From positions 1-40,099 of the IMG/VR virus record IMGVR_UViG_3300031227_000142: a DNA stretch of 40,099 nt; one strand, 5' to 3'. Position numbers and translations under genes: made by a program. This document shows positions 14,641 to 21,300 of this stretch, piece by piece; within the stretch, counting starts at the first letter, position 1; every line of letters begins with the position of its first letter. Source of the stretch: a virus. Below the pieces are notes generated by a model that saw only the letters and a list, made by a program, of their open reading frames with translations, was not told where the DNA came from and searched no databases.

Positions 14641-14701
14641 AGATGTCGGCATTGGTCGAGCTTTCCAACACCTCTACGAAATAGTTTAATTGCTCGACCA
14701 T
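14623..14701 (-). ncRNA. predicted small RNA with H-type pseudoknot topology (about 78 nt)
   Basis: On the minus strand, stem 1 pairs UGGUCGAGC (14692-14700) with GCUCGACCA (14653-14661), 9 bp. Stem 2 pairs GUAGAGGUGU (14668-14677) with ACAUCUCUAC (14637-14646), 10 bp including one G-U. The arms are interleaved (a-b-a'-b'), i.e. a pseudoknot or two exclusive states. The G-U becomes an A-C mismatch on the other strand, supporting minus-strand function. A promoter with TATAAA at 14707-14712 places the start at 14700, the first base of stem 1. The terminator hairpin CUAC-CAA-GUAG plus seven U ends it and competes with stem 2. No known RNA family is recognised. Confidence 0.65.
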
Positions 14702-14706
14702 CTATA

Positions 14707-14735
14707 TTTATAAACTCTTTTAGAATTAGTTGCAA
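14707..14735 (-). promoter_or_regulatory. promoter of the pseudoknot RNA
   Basis: -35 TTGCAA (14730-14735), 17 bp, -10 TATAAA (14707-14712) on the minus strand. The predicted start is 14700. It shares ATACTTGCA with the neighbouring promoter 75 bases away, and its spacing and -35 differ from the mRNA promoters. Confidence 0.6.
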
Positions 14736-14740
14736 GTATC

Positions 14741-14767
14741 AAAAAAGCCCACCTTGTGAATGAGCCT
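14741..14767 (-). terminator. terminator after the holin gene / mini RNA
   Basis: Minus strand AGGCTCA (14761-14767) pairs with TGGGCTT (14745-14751), 7 bp with two G-U wobbles and a 9-base loop, followed by six T. It ends lysis-operon transcription and the predicted 35-nt RNA. Confidence 0.65.
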
Positions 14768-14775
14768 CGTTGGAT
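14741..14775 (-). ncRNA. possible 35-nt terminator RNA (weak)
   Basis: A promoter (TTGCAG, 17 bp, TATAGT at 14782-14787) would start at 14775, directly before the terminator hairpin, giving a transcript of about 35 nt. It could instead be a promoter that needs antitermination to read into the pseudoknot RNA and early region. Confidence 0.35.
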
Positions 14776-14781
14776 CAAATA

Positions 14782-14810
14782 ACTATACAGACTTTTTAAT
14801 ATGTCTGCAA
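14782..14810 (-). promoter_or_regulatory. promoter overlapping the end of the holin gene
   Basis: -35 TTGCAG (14805-14810), 17 bp, -10 TATAGT (14782-14787) on the minus strand. The same 17-bp spacing and TTGCAR box occur in the promoter of the pseudoknot RNA, so the two look like copies. Confidence 0.5.
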
Positions 14811-14813
14811 GTA

Positions 14814-15023
14814 TTATTTTTTAGCGTGCCTAATGTAGCCTTCTTCGGCTAACTCTTTTTGAATGATGACAGCTAGTAAATTTAACACCGGAGCTAACCC
14901 AACAAGTTTCGGGTCATCGGTTATATAAACTAATCCTAGTGAAATTCCCCACGAACCTAATAGGAAGGCAATTACTTTAAGATGCTTCCATGTTACTTCG
15001 CTGATTTGTTCTGGTTTTATCAT
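14814..15023 (-). CDS. putative holin (two TM segments)
   Basis: A 69-residue protein, MIKPEQISEVTWKHLKVIAF, with two hydrophobic segments (IAFLLGSWGISLGLVYI, about 18-34; LVGLAPVLNLLAVIIQ, about 40-55) and a charged tail (KELAEEGYIRHAKK). Small size, two TM helices and a place right after the amidase fit a class II holin that opens the membrane at lysis. The start is the ATG at 15021-15023 with AAAGGGA upstream; a longer TTG start at 15131 is rejected. A terminator and the small-RNA region follow. Confidence 0.7.
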   Translation of the reverse strand: MIKPEQISEVTWKHLKVIAFLLGSWGISLGLVYITDDPKLVGLAPVLNLLAVIIQKELAEEGYIRHAKK

Positions 15024-15034
15024 TTTTCCCTTTC

Positions 15035-15053
15035 TATAGGCACTTTGCCTATA
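15035..15053 (-). promoter_or_regulatory. hairpin directly before the holin ribosome site
   Basis: TATAGGCA (15035-15042) and TGCCTATA (15046-15053) form a perfect 8-bp stem with a 3-base loop. It ends a few bases before the holin Shine-Dalgarno (AAAGGGA) and could modulate holin translation or mRNA stability. Confidence 0.5.
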
Positions 15054-15079
15054 AAAACTGTTATTTGTAGTTAGCAGTT
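15052..15079 (-). terminator. weak terminator between amidase and holin
   Basis: Minus strand AACTGCTA and TAACAGTT pair (8 bp, one mismatch), followed by TTTTTAT. It would attenuate holin transcription from the amidase side. The rest of 15080-15153 holds no gene. Confidence 0.4.
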
Positions 15080-15153
15080 GCTTGTATCTTCTGCTATGTT
15101 GAGCCTGTTTCGTTATTAGCTCGTATATCAACCGTTTTTTACGATGTTTTCGG

Positions 15154-15912
15154 CTATTTTTCGAACAGCTTCTTAATACACTCTACCATTTTCTTAAAAG
15201 TACAGCAATCTACCTCAATTATAGGCTCAATTTCTGGACATTCAGGACATTCTTGATTTTCGAGTTCGGTTCTTAGATTCTGGTTTTCTTCGGATAATCT
15301 ACCATTAACAATTAAGGTACTATCTAGCTGTTTTTGAACAATAATTAGTTGCTGTTTATACAGTTCACATGGATCTTCTATTTCCGGCATAAGAGCTTTT
15401 AATATTCCACTAGTTATTCCTTCAACGACTTTATCCTGACTATGCCAAAGAGTTCTCCAATCTTCTTCAACTCTCCAACCTACGCCGGCTTCAATAATTA
15501 CGCATGGAGTATTTGCAGACATCTTAGACCACATATAATAGAACTTGGTGTTCTTGTTAGATCGATTCATTTTTTCAGGGATGCCAGTAATAGAAAAATA
15601 AGTCTTCCTCATTTCGTCAGCGATTCTATTTGATTCTTTAGTTGCAAAGTCTGTAGAAGGATCTGGGGTGTCAATGAAAGCACCTCTATCGTTATAAATA
15701 TCAGCATCATAGTGAACGGATAAAAAGAGATCCCAATCACCGGCAATATCTTGAGCGGTTGGATCTGCATTACATTCTCCAACTTCAATACCATGTTCTC
15801 TGAGTTTAGAGGCAATTTTAGGAACTATTTCACTAGTCCATTTTTGTTCACCTGGAGCACCAGTAGCACCAGAAGTACGACCCTTGTGACCTGCTTGAAT
15901 TAAAATTCTCAT
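15154..15912 (-). CDS. N-acetylmuramoyl-L-alanine amidase endolysin (Amidase_3)
   Basis: A 252-residue lysin. The N-terminal zinc amidase (about 1-180) has the first His in IQAGHKGR (H9), a Glu ligand nearby (E22 or E28), the second His in FLSVHYDAD (H67) and the catalytic Glu in VIIEAGVG (about 141). It cleaves the bond between MurNAc and the peptide. The C-terminus is a coiled coil (QLIIVQKQLDSTLIVNGRLS) and a Cys-rich end (ECPECPEI; DCCTFKKMVEC), not a standard wall-binding domain. AGGAA precedes the ATG. Confidence 0.9.
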   Translation of the reverse strand: MRILIQAGHKGRTSGATGAPGEQKWTSEIVPKIASKLREHGIEVGECNADPTAQDIAGDWDLFLSVHYDADIYNDRGAFIDTPDPSTDFATKESNRIADEMRKTYFSITGIPEKMNRSNKNTKFYYMWSKMSANTPCVIIEAGVGWRVEEDWRTLWHSQDKVVEGITSGILKALMPEIEDPCELYKQQLIIVQKQLDSTLIVNGRLSEENQNLRTELENQECPECPEIEPIIEVDCCTFKKMVECIKKLFEK

Positions 15913-15914
15913 AG

Positions 15915-16169
15915 TTATTTCCTACAATTAAGTATTTTTTCTTCTAAATTATTAAATCTAAGATCATTATATTCTCTCTCGGTTTCAAACTTTAATTCGA
16001 ACCACTCCTTTGTTGGAAAATCAGCTTGAACAGTTTCAATAGCATCTACTCTTAAAATTGTATTAACCATTTCAGTTTGTAAAACAATGACTGCAACAGC
16101 TCCAAAAAAAGCTACTGTTAATATCTGCCATAAGTGATTTGTAAAAAATTGTGAGATTGTTTTAGGCAT
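15915..16169 (-). CDS. small membrane protein of the lysis cassette
   Basis: An 84-residue protein with an N-terminal TM segment (LWQILTVAFFGAVAVIVLQ, about 13-31) and a soluble helical tail (FETEREYNDLRFNNLEEKIL) ending in NCRK. An N-in, C-out, coiled-coil layout upstream of the amidase resembles an i-spanin or antiholin; no outer-membrane lipoprotein partner is seen, so the role is open. Its promoter lies at 16181-16210 with a leader of only about five bases. Confidence 0.6.
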   Translation of the reverse strand: MPKTISQFFTNHLWQILTVAFFGAVAVIVLQTEMVNTILRVDAIETVQADFPTKEWFELKFETEREYNDLRFNNLEEKILNCRK

Positions 16170-16180
16170 GATATATATTT

Positions 16181-16210
16181 AGTATGACTTGTAAAGCTAC
16201 TTGAAGTCAA
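16181..16210 (-). promoter_or_regulatory. promoter of the lysis operon (near-leaderless)
   Basis: -35 TTGACT (16205-16210), 18 bp, -10 CATACT (16181-16186) on the minus strand. The start is about 16174, five bases before the ATG. The spacer begins TCAAGTAGCT, matching the second class of promoters. Confidence 0.6.
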
Positions 16211-16211
16211 G

Positions 16212-18389
16212 CTATTTGTATTTCTTCTCTATTGTAGCTTTAGAAACCTTCCCATCCTTGAACTCTACAATTACTTTTTGTGCTTCGGTTTTACTTATTT
16301 TCTTAGCTTTTAAGGCTCTAATTAGAATGTTCTCTACAGTGGTATAGCTAGAATGTTGTTTTGTAGTGACTATCTTTAGGTTATCTCTATCGTTTGAACC
16401 ACCTAATCCTAGTGGAATAGTATGGTCTAATTTCATTTCTTTATTCTTATCTCCGGTTTCAGCTTTGATAGCCTGAGATTCTCCAACCGGGATTCTTTCA
16501 ACAATGATTGCATCGTTGCTAATTTTGACGATTCTTTGACCAGTAAATATTCTATTGAAGGCTGTTTCTGGGTCAGTACCAAATGCTTTTGCATAAAGAG
16601 TAACCACATTTAAGAAGTTATCGTTGCTTATTTCTTTACCAAGAGGTATTGCTCCGGATTTCTCATTTGACTCAGGGTATGAGGTAACAGAGAAGCCTAA
16701 GGCATCGATTAACATCGTTCCTAAGACAAATTCTGCTGTTGGATCACTCATGAGTTCTATACCATTTTGAATAACAAGTGGAACAGTACCCTGATAGATA
16801 GCTTTTCCAGGAGTGAACTTTTCACCACCAAAGAACTCTCCGGTTACTACACTCTTAATAAGTTGGAACATTGGAGAGAGTTTATTATTAAACACTCCAT
16901 CGACTAATATATCCCAAGCATCATCGGTTTTATATCCACCTTCTCTAAGATCAGTCCAAGTTCCGGTACTACTCTTTTTCCATTGACTCCATCGACCATC
17001 GTGATAAGTAGGCATTACTCTCATGGCTAATCTGAAGACTCCACTCATTCCGCCAGTGATATCTACCCATTTACCCCAGATTTTAATCTTTCCGAAGTTG
17101 GTAGATCTTGGATCTTCATCAACACTGTCTGGATCTAGTAACTTAGCCATAGTTAAAACCACCGCTACGCTAGTGACTATTCTTGCTAAACTTTGTACTG
17201 CTTGTTTTCTTGCTACTGGATTATTTCTAACCTTTGGATCTGTTAAGTGGGCTGTTAGAGTATCGAAGTTAGATTTGAAGAACTTAGCTGAAAAGAGAAG
17301 AACATTCAACTCTTTAGAAACAGGTTCAAACTTACCAAGACTTCCTCTACCAGTCATAGATTGAACGAGTCTACCCATTCCGATAGCATCATCCTTATTT
17401 AACATATTCAAACCATTTTTCTCACCAATATCGATCATCATGTCTGCTAAATCAGCTCTCATTCGTAAAGCTCCGCCGGTATAAGCCGATTCTGAGGCTT
17501 TGAATAACCTACCAAATCCAGGGATCTTCTCTGGTATCGAGGTAGGGAAGGCTTCTTCATTTAGAACATTAAGTCCAAATCCACCAACATCATATTTACC
17601 ATTGATAGAGTTTGGTCTTGAGTAGATGTCTGCTTTGATTAAGTCCATAGCTTCACCACCCTTGAGTTCTGTTTTGATGTCGCCCCATGATTTTATAAAG
17701 GCTTTAACCCATATCTTAGATGTCTTAGGATCTAGGAGAGTTTTAATACCCTGTCTGCCAAAGAATGAATTATCAAGAGAAGCCACGAGTGATTTCATAG
17801 TTCCAGGCATATCTAATACACCTTTTTGATAAATAAACTTTAGAGGGTCTTCTTTGAAGTTCATTGTCTTAGCATCGAGCTTGAGGTCGTTTACAAAGTT
17901 CTCAAGGTTTACCGCATCCATTCCATATTGAAGTCGTTTTGTTTCACTTGGGAATACACCATCTTCATTGGCTAGAGATTTTGACTTAGAAGCCTTCTTA
18001 GCTAGATCGTGTATCATTTTAGTTTCTTCTTTAGTTACTCCAAGTTTTAGCCTGGTAGTAGCTAGATCACGAAGGAACTGCTCTTGTTCGGCTGTACTTA
18101 AAACTTCGTCCATTCTCTCTAGTTTGGAGAGTAGGTCAAATTTAGTAGCCGGGGTAATATTAGTTATTCTCTTAGCCCAAGTTATCATTCCTCGCTTCTG
18201 ATTCTTTAGAAGTAATTTACTTTCAAATAGTGAGTTCATCTTGAGAGCGTTTTCCTCAGTAGTAAACTTACGGAATAAATCATGTCGCTCTTCGCTAGTC
18301 ATAGCAGAAAGTTTAATAGGATCAATAGAACCATCGATCAAGGCTCTCTTGAACTTGTCGGCTTCTGATTTTATTAAACACCATGCCAT
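16212..18389 (-). CDS. large polyvalent-type virion protein with C-terminal HNH-like domain
   Basis: A 725-residue protein resembling the LPD38-type region of phage polyvalent proteins (about 200-620: SLDNSFFGRQGIKTLL; LNVLLFSAKFFKSN; Ala-rich TM-like VTSVAVVLTMAKLL). A His-metal nuclease-like end follows at about 670-700 (KLDHTIPLGLGGSNDRDNLK, then KQH), with the Asp-His pair and Asn-rich loop of HNH_5. Polyvalent proteins are thought to be ejected with DNA to counter host defences. It starts with a strong AGGAG and follows the 1950-residue gene by 9 bases. The role is inferred from family resemblance. Confidence 0.7.
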   Translation of the reverse strand: MAWCLIKSEADKFKRALIDGSIDPIKLSAMTSEERHDLFRKFTTEENALKMNSLFESKLLLKNQKRGMITWAKRITNITPATKFDLLSKLERMDEVLSTAEQEQFLRDLATTRLKLGVTKEETKMIHDLAKKASKSKSLANEDGVFPSETKRLQYGMDAVNLENFVNDLKLDAKTMNFKEDPLKFIYQKGVLDMPGTMKSLVASLDNSFFGRQGIKTLLDPKTSKIWVKAFIKSWGDIKTELKGGEAMDLIKADIYSRPNSINGKYDVGGFGLNVLNEEAFPTSIPEKIPGFGRLFKASESAYTGGALRMRADLADMMIDIGEKNGLNMLNKDDAIGMGRLVQSMTGRGSLGKFEPVSKELNVLLFSAKFFKSNFDTLTAHLTDPKVRNNPVARKQAVQSLARIVTSVAVVLTMAKLLDPDSVDEDPRSTNFGKIKIWGKWVDITGGMSGVFRLAMRVMPTYHDGRWSQWKKSSTGTWTDLREGGYKTDDAWDILVDGVFNNKLSPMFQLIKSVVTGEFFGGEKFTPGKAIYQGTVPLVIQNGIELMSDPTAEFVLGTMLIDALGFSVTSYPESNEKSGAIPLGKEISNDNFLNVVTLYAKAFGTDPETAFNRIFTGQRIVKISNDAIIVERIPVGESQAIKAETGDKNKEMKLDHTIPLGLGGSNDRDNLKIVTTKQHSSYTTVENILIRALKAKKISKTEAQKVIVEFKDGKVSKATIEKKYK

Positions 18390-18398
18390 ATTATTCTC

Positions 18399-21300
18399 CT
18401 AACATTCTATTGACTGTATGAATGTATTCCAGTCATATTTACTGACCTTCTTTACACTCTCTTTTATTTTTTTAACTTCTGCTTTTATCGCTTTTTCTTC
18501 GGTTATTTTTTTATGTCGCCTCTTAAATATCTTAGCTCTCTCGTTTGCTAGGTCTTGAACTTTAGATAGAACAGAGTTCTTTTCTCGTTCTCTAAGTAGC
18601 CTTAGTTCTGAGGCGTGAATACTTGTTTCAGATACCAGGGGAGAAGTTGCCATGCTTCTTAGTAGATCTAAATCTCCGCTAGTTTCGACATATTTCTCAA
18701 CACCGGCTATAAACATACTACCACTCATTCCAGCCGGAAGAGGTTCTTTGCCTGTAACTATATCTCTAACTTTATCAATATCATTAGCTATTAACTGACT
18801 GACTAACTTAGATTGACCCTTTACTGTTCTACTCTCAAACCCCGCTAGGTTTTCAAATCTCTCGTTTAGGTTTTGTTCGATACTCACCGCCACCTTAGAT
18901 ACTTTAGTAGTTCCTGGTTTGGTCTTAGTTGTTGCTTGTGCTTTATTATAGATGTCGGTTAATTGTTGTTTTGTAGTAAAATCCATTTTATCTTCTAATA
19001 AACCAAATGCTTGTCTTCCAACTCCATCCGTTGAACCTTTTAATCTACCAGAATATACATTTGCATCTATTTGTGGGTTAAAGTCGTGAGCAATCTTTTG
19101 TCTACCAGTAAACTTATTTATAATATTTGCTACTCTGTGGTTTCCATCAATAACATAATATTTATTAGTATTAAGATCGTGATAAACCTCTATTGGCTTT
19201 GTTGAATCTGTCGTTGCTTTTACTCCCTCACGCCTTATTTTATTAAGGGCATCAGTATATTCAACATCCATATTTGATTTAATATCTTTCCATCCTATTT
19301 TTGTCTTTTCTCCAATAGCACCATGATAAACAGGTTTAGACTTAACAAACTCCTCAGCACTCTTATACTTCTTGGCTTTTTCTAAAATAGATGTTTCTTT
19401 AGCTTTCCCGGTAATAATTTCTTCGTACATCTTCTCAATTTTACTAGCGTTCTTGTTGAAGGCTTTGATCCTGGAGAAAATCTTCTTGAAGAATCTACCC
19501 AACACTCCCTTAATAGATTTAGCATTATTAGCGTATTTAATGAAGTCTTCAGCTATCTTTTCCTCGACTAGAGCCATATCATCGGTTTTATATCTCTTCA
19601 TTCCCTCTTCAAATAGTCCAAATTGTTCTGCCTTAGTGGTAAAGACATCAATATATTTATGAACTGCTTCATGGAAGAAAGTATCTTTTGGATTAGTCTG
19701 CTTACCTAGAACCTCGATCATCTTCTGGCTATAAGACCCAAGAGCTTTGTTGTTGGCTAGGATCTGAGAAGTAATCTTAATATCGTCATCACCAAAAATC
19801 TTCTTGTTAAGGTCAATAATTTCTTGTTCCTGTTGATCGGTAATATTTAGTCCGACATCAGCTAGATCGTCTTTAATTCTGAAGGCGATGGTAGCATTTT
19901 TATCAGCTTCACTAAGTTTTGATTCATACCACTCAAAGCCTCGATCATCTTCGACTAACTCGATATTGCCCTTCCTGAGCTTCTTGATGTATCTGTTAAG
20001 CTGTCTTTCATAGAATCTAAGAACTGTTTGTTGTTCACTTGCATAATCTTCGATTTCAAACTCTTCAATACCAACTGCCGGTTCGTAGTCATCTGGTTGT
20101 TGGAATTGTTCAACCTGTCCTTCTGCGGTATAGACCATTGTGTCGTTGCCCTGTTGTTCGAAGAAAACATTTTCATAAATACCTTCGTAATCTGGTTCGT
20201 AGTCTTCTTCCATTGATTCTCTAACATCATCTTCGATATCACCCCAAGCAATAGGTTTTTCAACTAATACATAAACTCCGTCAGCATCAGCTTCTTCAAC
20301 AGCACCAAATTCAGCTATTTGTCTAACAGCGACTTCTTCTTCGCCAAGACCATAATTCCATCTATTTTCTTTTGTTTTATCAATTACGACCTTTGGAATA
20401 CCCTTTAGCTCTTTAGCTGTTGGTTTTGTTCTGGCTTTTATTTTTTTGATTCGATCATCAAAGATTGCCTCAAGTTGTCTTAATCTCTTTTCTGACTGAG
20501 ATAACTTAAACTCATATTCTTCTATTTGTCTATCTGCTGTTTCAAGAGCTTCTACTTTAGCTTCTTGTATATTAGTTCTTCCTTCAAGACCGCTTGGGAT
20601 TAAGTAGTTCCAATAACCATGATCTATACCATATTTTTCTTCTAGTTTATCTTTGAAAGACAAGTCGTGGATTGTTTCAGCGGTTATACCCTCTTTCTCA
20701 ATTACTCCATCATTAAGAAGTTTCTTAAACTTAGTATAATCTTCTATGCTTTTTTTATGTTTTTTAATTGCCTCTTCTTCGGTAGCTATATCTCCATCAT
20801 TCTTGAGGTTAGTTTCTTCTCTCTCTAGGTCTTCAGCTTTGTTTGTATATTCAGAGAGTTTTTTTAGAGAATCTTCAGAGTCTAAAATAAATTGAGCCTT
20901 CTCTTGAGTATCAACCTTGCCCCATATTTCTTCTAAGTCTTCAAACTCAGACTGGACATCTTCTATCCTGTTGTCGATATCTTCTGACCTAGCTTCACTG
21001 TCTAAGAAGTTATTAACTTCACCAGATGGAGCTACTGTAATATTTCCTTGATCTGCATCTATTACCATCATTTCTTCACCACCATATTCAATGAGGTCGC
21101 CATAGGTTAGGCGTTCTTCATCATTTGCTGATGTGACTTCATAAGGCATACCACCATCTTCGCTAGTGTAGCCCTCAATAAATGCAATAGTTCTTGGGGT
21201 AGGGAAACGGATTGTTTCAAATCCCTCAAGAGCTTTAGTCCTGATAGATTCTCGAACAGTTCTTTCATGCCAGATGTTTTTGTATTCTAAAAATTGAGCT

